From assembly GCA_900315165.1 (NCBI GenBank), contig OMXZ01000016.1:1-64000 (forward strand): 64,000 bases of DNA, in the 5' to 3' direction. This stretch comes from an uncultured Actinomycetes bacterium (GTDB taxonomy: Bacteria > Actinomycetota > Coriobacteriia > Coriobacteriales > Atopobiaceae). Below, piece by piece: positions 17,364 through 25,610 of the stretch; the first letter of the stretch is position 1; the number at the start of each line of letters is the position of its first letter. The notes beneath the pieces are model-generated. The model ran no database searches. It was given only the letters and a program-made list of their open reading frames with translations, and was not told the origin of the DNA. Both the position numbers and the translations under genes were made by a program.

Positions 17364-18350
17364 TCAGCCCTCGGCAGACGGTCCCCGTCGCTCGGCAGGC
17401 GCGGCGAGGATGCGCTGCATCACGCGGCCGGAGAGCGCGGCGAGGAACTGCTGGAAGAGCGTCCCGATCATGACCGGGAAGAGAGTCGCCGCCGGGAAAT
17501 AGCGCATGGCAATCACGGCGCCAGCCGAGATGTTGCGGACGCCGCAGGAGAAGGTCAGGGAGATGAAGCGGCCGCGCGGCTGCCGGGTCGCAAGGCCGAC
17601 CGCGAGGCCCGCCGCATAGCCAAAGACCGAGAAGCAGAGCACGAAGACCATGACCCCCACCAGATACGGTGTGAGGTGGAAGAGGAAGCTCGAGATGCCC
17701 GTCGAGTTGATGGAGACAATCAGGGGTAAAAGGATGCGGGCAAGCGGCGAAAGCGCAGGCGAGAGGGTCTGTTTCCCCCAGCCGTGGGTGAGCTCGTTTG
17801 TGGCGGTGCCCGCAATGGCCGGCACCGCGATCATCAAGATCATGTCGCGCATCATGCCCACGGTGTCCACGCTGACCGAGGCGCCCACCAAAAGCTTCAC
17901 GGTCGCGGGGATCGAGAAGGGCGCGAGCAGGGTGCTGACCAGCAGCGTCGCCAAGCCGAGCGAGATATCGCCCTCAAAGAGGCTAATCCACATGATGGTC
18001 GACGAACCGACGGGCACGGCGTACTCCAGCGCGAAACCCGTGAGGATGTCGCTGCCGTGGGGCGCACCCGAAAAGAGAAGCGTGCCCAGACCGAAGGCGA
18101 GCAGCGGAACGAAAACGTGCACGAAGACGAGCGCGATCAACAGCGGGGCCGGGCGGTGCAGGACGTCGCGCAGGCCGCTGACCTCGTTGCCAAGCGAATT
18201 CTGGAAGGTCATGGCCGCGAAGAGCACGGGGACCGCGGGCTTCATCCACGAGAGGGTCTGAGGGAAGCAGACGCCGATCGCGAGGCCGATGGGGATGATG
18301 ATCAGCATATGGTCGCCAATGAAGGCGCCCAGCCGCTGCCATGTCTGCAT
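17364..18350 (-). CDS. bile acid:sodium symporter (BASS) family transporter
   Basis: A 328-residue membrane protein with about ten helices. BASS landmarks include the N-terminal MTFQNSLG region, EYAVPVGSS and the C-terminal SCGVRNISAGAVIA loop where sodium binds in homologues. BASS members carry bile acids, pantothenate or other organic anions with Na+, and the substrate cannot be assigned. GAGGAGGCGG precedes the ATG. Confidence 0.86.
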   Translation of the reverse strand: MQTWQRLGAFIGDHMLIIIPIGLAIGVCFPQTLSWMKPAVPVLFAAMTFQNSLGNEVSGLRDVLHRPAPLLIALVFVHVFVPLLAFGLGTLLFSGAPHGSDILTGFALEYAVPVGSSTIMWISLFEGDISLGLATLLVSTLLAPFSIPATVKLLVGASVSVDTVGMMRDMILMIAVPAIAGTATNELTHGWGKQTLSPALSPLARILLPLIVSINSTGISSFLFHLTPYLVGVMVFVLCFSVFGYAAGLAVGLATRQPRGRFISLTFSCGVRNISAGAVIAMRYFPAATLFPVMIGTLFQQFLAALSGRVMQRILAAPAERRGPSAEG

Positions 18351-18678
18351 TCCCGCCTCCTCTCGTGTCCAATTCGGTCAGCCGGCCGCCGAGCTTTGTC
18401 TTCCGCCATTCCAGCAGCCTGCTTCGCCCAGTCTGACCGCCCCTCTGGCCGGTCGCTCGATGCGCCCCTTCCCGCTGGGCACTCTTCCCGCCGACCGCTC
18501 CACTATAGCAATCGAACAAGCTGTGAGGTATCTGAGACGGCAACGCCCGTTCTGATCGTGTCCGCCTCATGTGCGATACTTGGAACAGAGGTACCCGAAA
18601 AAGGTCTTCTTTGGAGATATTTTCGCAACTATTGTTCTAGCTGCGGCTTTGCAGGGCACTGGGACGTCGGGAGGACAC
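18351..18678. other. 328-base divergent intergenic region
   Basis: This separates the BASS gene (minus) from the hypothetical gene (plus). On the minus strand a TATAGT hexamer near 18500 could be a -10 giving a GC-rich leader of about 145 bases for the BASS gene. I recognise no riboswitch motif in it. No gene is visible. Confidence 0.3.
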
Positions 18679-19068
18679 ATGGCCAGATCGGGGGGTGTAG
18701 ACGTGCTGCCACACGGCGAGCCCTTCGGCCGTGGCGGGCTCGAGCCGAGCGTGCCCGACCACGCCCCGACACACCCCGTATGGCAGTCCACCCCGATCGC
18801 GACCCGCGAGAAGCGCTACGTGGAGGTCCTGGCAGTGACCGACCGCGAGGGCAAGGTCACGCCGCTGCGGGTCGTCTGGCACGACGGGCGGCGGTTCGAC
18901 ATCACGGACGTCACGGCCTGCGACCGCGCCTACTCCAAGGCGGCCCACCAGTTCGTCACACGCTACACGATCCGCGTACACGACCACCCCACCTACCTCT
19001 TCTACGAGGGGCCACGCTGGTTCGTGGAGGCAAAGGTCGGCGGCCGCATCGCCGGCGGCCTGAGATGA
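18679..19068 (+). CDS. conserved-looking hypothetical protein
   Basis: A 129-residue soluble protein of unknown function. The first 55 residues are Pro/Gly-rich. The rest is compact and beta-rich (RYVEVLAVTDREGKVTPLRV, HDGRRFDITDV, TYLFYEGPRWFVEAKV), suggesting a small barrel domain. GGGAGGACAC precedes ATG 18679; an earlier in-frame start at 18571 has no ribosome site. Confidence 0.65.
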   Translation: MARSGGVDVLPHGEPFGRGGLEPSVPDHAPTHPVWQSTPIATREKRYVEVLAVTDREGKVTPLRVVWHDGRRFDITDVTACDRAYSKAAHQFVTRYTIRVHDHPTYLFYEGPRWFVEAKVGGRIAGGLR

Positions 19069-19093
19069 AAATCCCGTCTTTTCAAAAAAGTGC

Positions 19094-19124
19094 TTGCGCG
19101 GCGATGCGAACGTGTTACTATATT
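19094..19124 (+). promoter_or_regulatory. promoter of tRNA-Leu
   Basis: TTGCGC at 19094-19099 and either TACTAT (19116-19121, 16-base spacer) or TATATT (19119-19124) lie about 20 bases before the tRNA. The preceding AAAAAAGTGCTTGC closely matches the AAAAAAGTCCTTGC before tRNA-His. Confidence 0.6.
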
Positions 19125-19140
19125 CCTCGCTTCAAACCAC

Positions 19141-19231
19141 GTCGGAGTGGCGGAATTGGCAGACGCGCTAGCTTGAGGTGCTAGTGACTGACTAAAAGGT
19201 CGTGCGGGTTCAAGTCCCGCCTCCGACACCA
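19141..19231 (+). tRNA. tRNA-Leu (GAG)
   Basis: A 91-base class II tRNA with a long variable arm and encoded CCA. The acceptor GTCGGAG pairs with CTCCGAC, and the anticodon stem CTAGC/GCTAG encloses TTGAGGT, anticodon GAG. Confidence 0.96.
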
Positions 19232-19240
19232 GACCTTTCG

Positions 19241-19262
19241 GGACCCTGCGGGGTCCTTTTTC
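19241..19262 (+). terminator. Rho-independent terminator after tRNA-Leu
   Basis: GGACCC pairs with GGGTCC over a 4-base loop and is followed by TTTTT. Confidence 0.85.
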
Positions 19263-19430
19263 TTTGCCGCAAAGCTCTGCCGAACGGCGGCACCGCCGGA
19301 ATCTGGGGGTGATTCTGCTGCAAGTCGACTTGTTCGCAGCAAAACTCGTCCAGATACCGGCGGCGCCAGGATTCGAGGGCAGTTTTGCTACATCTGCCCC
19401 GCTTTGCAGCAGAATCGTTTTCAGATACCG
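19263..19430. repeat. intergenic hairpin repeat, copy A
   Basis: This holds two tandem units about 70 bases apart. Each is an inverted pair of the TTTTGCTGCAA type: ATTCTGCTGCAA...TTCGCAGCAAAA at 19312-19345 and TTTTGCTACA...TTTGCAGCAGAAT at 19383-19416. They are linked by a CGGCGGCGCC-rich spacer. A degenerate third half-unit (TTTGCCGCAAAG) precedes them. The same layout recurs at 29.0 kb and 63.7 kb. Confidence 0.85.
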
Positions 19431-19462
19431 ACAGCAAATGCTGTCGGACAGCAAACGCTGGC

Positions 19463-20623
19463 CTACAGCGCGTCCTCGTAGATGCTCACGACAGCGGCCT
19501 TATCCAGCGGGACGAAGGAGCCGAGCGTGCGTTTCTCGGCGCTGGCAGCCATGACCTCGAAGTTGGAGGCGTCGGGCACGCCGATCTCGCGCAGCGTGGA
19601 GGGGATGCCCAGCGTGCCGAAGAGGAACTCGCGCGTGTGGGCGATGGCCTCCTTGGCGGCAGCCATGTCGTCCCCCGCCGTGACGCCCCAGACATTGCGG
19701 CCGTAAGTGGCAAAATAAGGCGCCGTCTTGTCGGACAGAATGTGCTCCATCCAGACCGGCGTGAGCACGGCCAGGCCCTCGCCGTGGGTGACGTCGTAGT
19801 AGGCGGAGAGCTCGTGCTCCATGGGGTGGCAGACCCAGCCGACGGCGAGGCCCGCGCCGGCGATGCCGCTGATGGCGTGGGAGGCCGTCCACATGAGGTT
19901 GGCGCGCGCCTCATAATCGTCGGGATGCTCGAGGGCGACGGGGGCGTTGTCGATGATGGTTCGCAGCAGGCCCTCGCCGAAGCGGCGCTGCAGGTCGGCG
20001 CCCGGCTCGAAGGAGAAGTAGTTCTCGAAGGTGTGGCTCATCATGTCGGCGGAGCCGGCGGCCGTCTGCTTGCGCGAGACGGTAAAGGTGTAGGTGGGGT
20101 CCAGGATCGAGATCGTGGGATAGACGCGGGGCGACTTGAGCGCCAGCTTGGCGGGGACGTCCAGGTTGGAGATCACGGCGGTGCCGTTGGTCTCGGAGCC
20201 CGTGGCGGCAAGCGTCAGCACGTCGAAGACGGGAAGGGCGTCGGCAACCTTGGAATTGTCCAGCACGAGGTCCCAGGCGTCGCCGTCATACTTGGCCGCG
20301 GCCGCGATGGCCTTGGAGGAGTCGATCGTGGAGCCGCCACCGATGGCGAGCACCATGTCGATGCCCTGGTCACGGCACATCTGGGCACCGCGGTTGACGG
20401 TGGTCACGCGCGGGTTGGGCTCGACGCCGCCCAGCTCGACGACCTCGACGCCGGCGCCCGTGAGCAGCTCCACGGCGCGGTCGAAGATGCCGTTGCGCTT
20501 GATGGAGCCGCCGCCGTACACGAGCAGGGCCTTCTTGCCGTAGTCGGCCAGCTCGGTCAGGTGGTCGATCTGCCCCTTGCCAAAATAGACCTTGGTGGGC
20601 AGGCTGAATGCGAAATTCTTCAT
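19463..20623 (-). CDS. iron-containing alcohol dehydrogenase (butanol dehydrogenase type)
   Basis: A 386-residue NAD(P)H-dependent enzyme of the group III Fe-ADH family, reducing aldehydes to alcohols in fermentation. Visible are the cofactor motif AIGGGSTIDSSKAIA, the Asp/His metal ligands in SADMMSHTFENYF and CHPMEHELSAYYDVTHGEG, and the family start FSLPTKVYFGKG. ATG 20623 follows GAGGAG. Length is normal. Confidence 0.92.
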   Translation of the reverse strand: MKNFAFSLPTKVYFGKGQIDHLTELADYGKKALLVYGGGSIKRNGIFDRAVELLTGAGVEVVELGGVEPNPRVTTVNRGAQMCRDQGIDMVLAIGGGSTIDSSKAIAAAAKYDGDAWDLVLDNSKVADALPVFDVLTLAATGSETNGTAVISNLDVPAKLALKSPRVYPTISILDPTYTFTVSRKQTAAGSADMMSHTFENYFSFEPGADLQRRFGEGLLRTIIDNAPVALEHPDDYEARANLMWTASHAISGIAGAGLAVGWVCHPMEHELSAYYDVTHGEGLAVLTPVWMEHILSDKTAPYFATYGRNVWGVTAGDDMAAAKEAIAHTREFLFGTLGIPSTLREIGVPDASNFEVMAASAEKRTLGSFVPLDKAAVVSIYEDAL

Positions 20624-20712
20624 GTGCGCTCCTCGTCCGTATGCCGTCATGTGACTGCAAGGCCATCGTAGCCCCGCCACGTGACATGCAGGTAACGAAT
20701 AAGCGGACGTTA

Positions 20713-20795
20713 GGGGACGGGACAAAAGGGGACGTTTCCTTATTGTCATATGACAGAAGGGAAACGTCCCCTTTTGTCCGCGTCCCCTTTTGTCC
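20713..20795. repeat. REP-like palindrome
   Basis: A perfect 20-bp inverted repeat, GGACAAAAGGGGACGTTTCC at 20720-20739 and its complement at 20760-20779, separated by 20 bases. An extra copy of the half-motif CGTCCCCTTTTGTCC follows. It sits between two genes on the same strand and could fold into a strong hairpin in the RNA. Similar GGGGACAAAA elements are moved by RAYT/IS200-type transposases in other bacteria. Confidence 0.85.
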
Positions 20796-20800
20796 GAGCC

Positions 20801-22342
20801 CTACTGGCGGTAATAGCGCAGGAAGTCCTCCAGGGCGTCCATGGCATCGTGCAGCGTGTGCTTGCGCGGCAGGTAGACGACGCGGAAATAGCCGGGCTTG
20901 GCCCAGTTGAAGCCCTTGCCGGCCACGATGAGGACATGCTTGTCCTTGAGCAGGTCGAGGGCGAACTGGTCGTCGTCCGTGATGTGGAAGCGCTCGGGGT
21001 CGAGGCGCGGGAAGATGTAGAAGGCCGCGTCGGGCTTGGTCACCGTGACGCCCTCCATGTGGGAGAGGCGGTCGTAGACATACTCGCGCTGCTCGTAGAT
21101 GCGGCCGCCCGGCACGAGCAACTGCTGGGAGCGCTGGACGCCGCCCAGACAGGTCTGCACGACGGACTGGGCGGGCACGTTGGAGCACAGGCGCATATTG
21201 GAGAGCATGTTGATGCCGTCGATATAGTCCTTGGCGATGCACTTGTTGCCCGACAGGCTCATCCAACCGATGCGGTAGCCGGCGATCATGTGGCTCTTGG
21301 AGAGACCGTTGAAGGTCACGCAGAAGAGGTCCGGGGCCAGGCTCGCGATCGAGGTGTGCTGCTTGCCGTCCATCACGAGGCGGTCGTAGATCTCGTCCGA
21401 GAAGATCACAAGTTGATGCTCGCGGGCGACCTCCACGATCTGCTCCAGCACCTCGCGCGGGTAGAGGGCGCCCGTGGGGTTGTTGGGGTTGATGATAACG
21501 ATGCCCTTGGTGCGGTCCGTAATCTTGGAGCGGATGTCGTCGATATCGGGGTACCAGTTCTGCTGCTCGTCGCAGACGTAATGGACCACGTGGCCGCCGG
21601 CCAGGGTCGCCGTGGCGGTCCAGAGCGGGTAGTCGGGGCTGGGAATGAGGATCTCGTCGCCGTCGTCGAGGAAGGCGGACATGGCCAGGTTGATGAGCTC
21701 GGAGGCGCCGTTGCCGGTGTAGATGTCCTCCACGTCCACGTTGGGGATGTTCTTGAGCTGGTCGTACTGCATGATGGCCTTGCGCGCCGTGAAGAGGCCG
21801 CGGCTGTCGGAGTAGCCCTCGCACTCGGTCAGCTGGTCCTGCATGTCCTTGACGACTTCGTCGGGTGTGCGGAAGCCGAAGGGGGCGGGGTTGCCGATGT
21901 TGAGTTTGAGGACGTGGATGCCCTGGTCCTCCATACGCATGGCCTCGTCGAGGACGGGGCCGCGCACGTCGTAGAGGACGTTATCGAGCTTGTGGGACTT
22001 GGTGAACTGGCGCATGGGATGCTCCTTATGCTGAACGGGTGTGGCGGCGGGACGGGTTGCGGGGGCGGAGGCCGATGCGGCCTGCCCCCTGCTAGCTCGC
22101 GCCCCGGGCGGCGTCGCGGCGCCGAGCCAATCGGCGTCCACCCCGAGCAGGTCGGCGAGGGCGCCCATGGCCTGCGGCCGGGGGACGGTCTTGCCGCCCA
22201 CATATTGGGACAGCTGGCTTTTGCCCAGCTTGACACCGCGTTCGGCGGCCAGGCGAAGCAGGTCGACCTGTTTCAGGCCCCGCTCCCCCATCGCCTGCGC
22301 GAGCCGTGAGGCAAAGGTCTCTCCCGCTGACTCCCCTACCAT
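20801..22342 (-). CDS. XRE-family DNA-binding domain fused to AlaA-type aminotransferase
   Basis: A 513-residue fusion. Residues 9-75 form a helix-turn-helix of the XRE/Cro type (LKQVDLLRLAAERGVKLGKS, QLSQYVGGKTVPRP). A Pro/Ala/Ser linker (76-109) follows. From Met110 the protein is a complete class I aminotransferase close to E. coli AlaA (KLDNVLYDVRGPVLDEA, LNIGNPAPFGF, INPNNPTGA; PLP lysine in FNGLSKSH), which makes alanine from glutamate and pyruvate. A strong internal AAGGAG with ATG at 22015 could also give the enzyme alone. Repeated AAGTTCAA boxes lie at its promoter, so the fusion may regulate itself. It is not the MocR type, which has a GntR domain. Confidence 0.88.
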   Translation of the reverse strand: MVGESAGETFASRLAQAMGERGLKQVDLLRLAAERGVKLGKSQLSQYVGGKTVPRPQAMGALADLLGVDADWLGAATPPGARASRGQAASASAPATRPAATPVQHKEHPMRQFTKSHKLDNVLYDVRGPVLDEAMRMEDQGIHVLKLNIGNPAPFGFRTPDEVVKDMQDQLTECEGYSDSRGLFTARKAIMQYDQLKNIPNVDVEDIYTGNGASELINLAMSAFLDDGDEILIPSPDYPLWTATATLAGGHVVHYVCDEQQNWYPDIDDIRSKITDRTKGIVIINPNNPTGALYPREVLEQIVEVAREHQLVIFSDEIYDRLVMDGKQHTSIASLAPDLFCVTFNGLSKSHMIAGYRIGWMSLSGNKCIAKDYIDGINMLSNMRLCSNVPAQSVVQTCLGGVQRSQQLLVPGGRIYEQREYVYDRLSHMEGVTVTKPDAAFYIFPRLDPERFHITDDDQFALDLLKDKHVLIVAGKGFNWAKPGYFRVVYLPRKHTLHDAMDALEDFLRYYRQ

Positions 22343-22354
22343 TGCTCCTCCAAA

Positions 22355-22425
22355 AAGTTCAATTTGAAGTTCAAGACAAGAAGCAGCATAGCACTCAGGC
22401 GGGGCGTGTAAAGTTCAAAGTTCAA
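22355..22425 (-). promoter_or_regulatory. promoter of the XRE-AlaA gene with four AAGTTCAA boxes
   Basis: AAGTTCAA occurs at 22355-22362, 22367-22374, 22411-22418 and 22418-22425. On the minus strand TTTACA (-35) and TATGCT (-10), 16 bases apart, lie between the two pairs. Repressor boxes on both sides of a promoter suggest autoregulation by the XRE domain, but this is inferred. Confidence 0.55.
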
Positions 22426-22573
22426 ATCCCATGGTGAAAGAGCGGGACAGCTCGTCAACGGTTTCTCGCCGCCAGCCCCCGCGGGCCGGTGGGCAGACGG
22501 CGCAGCCAGGCGACTGGCGCCGCGGGCAGGGCGGCAGGCCCGGTGGCAAGCGGAGACGCTGGGCCCGGGTCTC

Positions 22574-24859
22574 CTAGCGCTTATCCCCGTAGACGGCGTG
22601 ATGGGCCTTCTTGACCTGGTACTGCATCTGATCGGCGCACTTGATGGCGTCCTCGAGGTCGACGCTGCCTGTCAGCCGGAACACATGATAGCCGATGCTC
22701 GCATGCAGGTGATAGGGCTTCTTGTTTGCGGCATTGAACTTCGCGATGTTGTTCTCGATCCGTTCCCGGATGGCAGCGACCTCATCCTCGGCGCCGACGT
22801 TCACGAAGAGGATGAACTCGTCGCCGCCAGCTCGTGCGACAAGGTCGTCGGTTCGCAGGGAGCCCCTCAGGATATTGCCAAGGTCGCGGATCGCGTCATC
22901 GCCCACGTCATGGCCGAACCGGTCATTAATGCCCTTGAACCTGTCGAGGTCCAGATAGAAGACGGCCCCAAAGGGAGTCGGTGCCGATGTCAGGCGGCCT
23001 CGGGCGCGCTCGATGAAGCCGCGCCGGTTCAGAAGACCCGAAAGGACATCGGTCTGCGAGTCGAGGCGCAGCTGGACGTTGGACTGGTCGAGCATGGAAA
23101 TCATCTCGAGCTCGTCCTGGACGATCTGCACATGGCGCAGGGCGTAGGTGACCTGGAGCGACATGAAGTAGGCCGCACTGAACTCCGTGCTATCCGTCTC
23201 GGAGATGAAGAAGCCGAGCAGCTCGCGATCCTCATAGAGGCCGATGGAGGAAAAGACATGCGACCCCTCGATCCGGCCCGTGAGCTCCCACATCTTCTCG
23301 GGAGCGATGCGCGGGTCGTCGGCCCCGAATACCGTCGCCTTGCCGTCAATGACGCCGGCCGCCACGCGCAGGTCGCCGGGCACCGGCTGCTGAACGCCGC
23401 TGGCAAAGCTCTTGGGTTCGTCGAACAGCAAGACAAAGGCATTCTGGGCCCCGGCCTGGGCGATGCCGTCTATCATGGCCCCGAGGGCCGCGTACGTGTC
23501 GCCGGCGTTGAGCGCGCCCTGCACGATCTTGCTCAGGGCGAGGTTATAAGCCGCCTGGCTGTTTGCGCGGTCAAGCCCCTCGAGGTCGAGGTGACGTGTC
23601 AGGGTCTGGTTGGTATGGACGAGCACGTGCGTGACCGCGTCGCGATGCTCGGGCGGAGCGGTCTCGACGAGCGCATAGAGATATTCGTTGAAGGCGTTTT
23701 GGAACCGCTCGAGCCGGAACTCTCCGAACTTCTCCCCGCGCGCGAAGACTCCAAGCTCCCGGACATTCGAGATGTTCTCGAGCCTGGCCTCCCCGAGGCC
23801 GCGCTTCCACACCCGGTGCGCAGCCTCCACGAGCCGATAGACCACGTCGTGGTAGACGGGCTTCTCGTGCGCCACGGGCGTCTTCACGCATTCGTTCAGG
23901 ATGATCCAGGCCACGTCGTCCACCGGGAAGGGGTCGAAACAGACCAGCTGACGATAGGCCTCCAGCCCGCTCGCCAGGTCCTCACCGCAGGAGCCGCGCG
24001 CGATCATATGCCCGCGCATCTTTGTCATGACCTGCGGTTCGCCGCGCAGCAAGCGGGCGGCCTCACGCCCCGCGGCGTATCCGAAGTCGAAGGGATCAAG
24101 ACTCACCGTCGTGATGGGCGGGATGGCGGCCGACGCGCTCGGCTGGTCGTCGTGGCCCGTCACGGCGATGTCGGTCCCCGGCTTGAGGCCGACCTTGTCG
24201 AGCGCCCGATACGTATTGAGCGCGATGGCGTCCGTCCCGCAGACGATGGCCTCGAGGTCCGTGTTCGCTGCGATGAAGGCATCCACGGCATCCTGTCGGG
24301 TCCCGCTGTTTTCCGCCCGCGCGAACCAGCCGTCCTCGGTCGGCAGGCCATGGGCTGCCATCTCCTCGAAGTACACGGACTCGCGTTCCCGCGCGCTATG
24401 GCTCTCCTCCTGGCCGGAGATCATGCCGATGCGGCGGTACCCGCACTCGTCGATTAGATGGCTCATGATCTCGCGCATGCCCGGAATGTTGTCCTTGGTG
24501 AGGCAGTGGTATCCGGGGATGCCTTCCTCGATGATCAGCGTGCGGTCGCGCGGGAGCAGGCGCAGGCACTCGCGCTCGAAATCGAGTTTCTCTCCCCCGA
24601 GCACGGCGAGCTGGTTGAGGACGCCGTAGATCACGACGTACGCGTCGAGCCGGGCCGCCGCCGCCCATTCGAAGGAGGCGATGACACTCGATCGCTGCAC
24701 ACCGTAGAGATAGTCCTGGAGCGTCGCGCTGATCAGGACGAGGCTGTAGCCCTCGGCCTCGCAGGCCGCGCGCACGCCGTTAATGACGCTCACCATATAT
24801 TCGTGCCGGTACGGCGACACGAAGCAGCCTATGGTCTTGTTCACGTCACCCTGTCCCAT
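22574..24859 (-). CDS. diguanylate cyclase with LacI-like periplasmic-binding-protein sensor domain
   Basis: A 761-residue soluble protein. Residues 5-300 have the type 1 periplasmic-binding fold of LacI/GalR regulators (KTIGCFVSPYRHEYMVSVIN, GYRRIGMISGQ, AIVCGTDAIA, VTGHDD, TTVSLDPFDFG) but no DNA-binding head. A helical and GAF-like middle follows. The C-terminal 165 residues are GGDEF: RAGGDEFILF is the active site, and RTDD five residues before it is a product-inhibition I-site. It should make cyclic di-GMP in response to a cytoplasmic sugar-like ligand. The start at 24859 has a poor ribosome site; a GTG shortly after (GACGTGAAC) is possible. Confidence 0.88.
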   Translation of the reverse strand: MGQGDVNKTIGCFVSPYRHEYMVSVINGVRAACEAEGYSLVLISATLQDYLYGVQRSSVIASFEWAAAARLDAYVVIYGVLNQLAVLGGEKLDFERECLRLLPRDRTLIIEEGIPGYHCLTKDNIPGMREIMSHLIDECGYRRIGMISGQEESHSARERESVYFEEMAAHGLPTEDGWFARAENSGTRQDAVDAFIAANTDLEAIVCGTDAIALNTYRALDKVGLKPGTDIAVTGHDDQPSASAAIPPITTVSLDPFDFGYAAGREAARLLRGEPQVMTKMRGHMIARGSCGEDLASGLEAYRQLVCFDPFPVDDVAWIILNECVKTPVAHEKPVYHDVVYRLVEAAHRVWKRGLGEARLENISNVRELGVFARGEKFGEFRLERFQNAFNEYLYALVETAPPEHRDAVTHVLVHTNQTLTRHLDLEGLDRANSQAAYNLALSKIVQGALNAGDTYAALGAMIDGIAQAGAQNAFVLLFDEPKSFASGVQQPVPGDLRVAAGVIDGKATVFGADDPRIAPEKMWELTGRIEGSHVFSSIGLYEDRELLGFFISETDSTEFSAAYFMSLQVTYALRHVQIVQDELEMISMLDQSNVQLRLDSQTDVLSGLLNRRGFIERARGRLTSAPTPFGAVFYLDLDRFKGINDRFGHDVGDDAIRDLGNILRGSLRTDDLVARAGGDEFILFVNVGAEDEVAAIRERIENNIAKFNAANKKPYHLHASIGYHVFRLTGSVDLEDAIKCADQMQYQVKKAHHAVYGDKR

Positions 24860-25022
24860 CGCGGTCCGCACCGATAGTTTTTGTAAGTTTATCAGGACTC
24901 CCCGAGGACCTCCCCCGACACTGTCGCGGCAAACGGGCAGCGGTTGCGCACCTGCAGCCCCGACCCACATGCGGATAAAGTGTGATGATGGCAGAGACGG
25001 GGAATTTATCGGAAAAAAGTCC

Positions 25023-25051
25023 TTGCATTCCCCGCGACGGTGGGCAATAAT
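25023..25051 (+). promoter_or_regulatory. promoter of the tRNA-His/tRNA-Lys unit
   Basis: TTGCAT (25023-25028) and AATAAT (25046-25051) with a 17-base spacer, about 40 bases before tRNA-His. Confidence 0.65.
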
Positions 25052-25093
25052 AGCTTTCGCGCTGCGGGGGCTCAGGTCTCCGAGGGGCGAGAT

Positions 25094-25171
25094 GGTGGGT
25101 GTAGCTCAGTTGGCCAGAGCGCCGGACCGTGGCTCCGGAGGTCGTGGGTTCGAGACCCACTACCCACCCCA
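25094..25171 (+). tRNA. tRNA-His (GTG)
   Basis: The acceptor stem GTGGGTG/TACCCAC has an extra 5' G at 25094 able to pair with C73, the mark of tRNA-His. The anticodon loop is CCGTGGC, anticodon GTG. CCA is encoded. Confidence 0.95.
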
Positions 25172-25184
25172 TACAACAGAATAT

Positions 25185-25260
<76 letters not shown>

Positions 25261-25271
25261 TTCGATTCTCC

Positions 25272-25297
25272 GAACGCCCGCTTGGGCGTTCTTTTTT
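25272..25297 (+). terminator. Rho-independent terminator after tRNA-Lys
   Basis: GAACGCCC pairs with GGGCGTTC around a short loop and is followed by TTTTTT. Confidence 0.9.
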
Positions 25298-25379
25298 ATT
25301 TCGGCTATTCCTCCTCGAACTCTTTCTCCGCTTCGACTGCAACGGGTATAGTTGAACAAAACGACGGGAGGAGGGTTTT

Positions 25380-25610
25380 GTGAGACACGATTACTGCGAG
25401 AAGGATGGCATCAGCATCACCTATAACGATGAAAACGTTGCCTTCGAGGACCTCAAGACAGCAGAGACGCTCGTGATCTCAAATGACGGCGGCATCCTCC
25501 TTAACAACTTTGATGCTACGCGCACTGCAAGCCTCATGAGCTGGTACGGGCGCATCAAGGACACCATCGCCTATTTCAGATCGCTCGATCGCTTGGAAAT
25601 GGCCAGCTGA
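25380..25610 (+). CDS. small protein encoded with DUF4160 gene
   Basis: A 76-residue soluble protein starting with GTG behind GGGAGGAGGG. It is mixed alpha/beta (GISITYNDENVAFEDLKTAE, then helical MSWYGRIKDTIAYFRSL). I do not recognise its family. Its TGA stop shares one base with the ATG of the DUF4160 gene, so the two are co-translated. The pair is noticeably less GC-rich than its surroundings and may have been acquired. Confidence 0.7.
   Translation: MRHDYCEKDGISITYNDENVAFEDLKTAETLVISNDGGILLNNFDATRTASLMSWYGRIKDTIAYFRSLDRLEMAS

Noticed and set aside
18351-18500. A riboswitch in the leader of the BASS transporter gene
   Set aside because: I compared it with motifs I know (TPP, glycine, T-box) and found none; the sequence is simply GC-rich.
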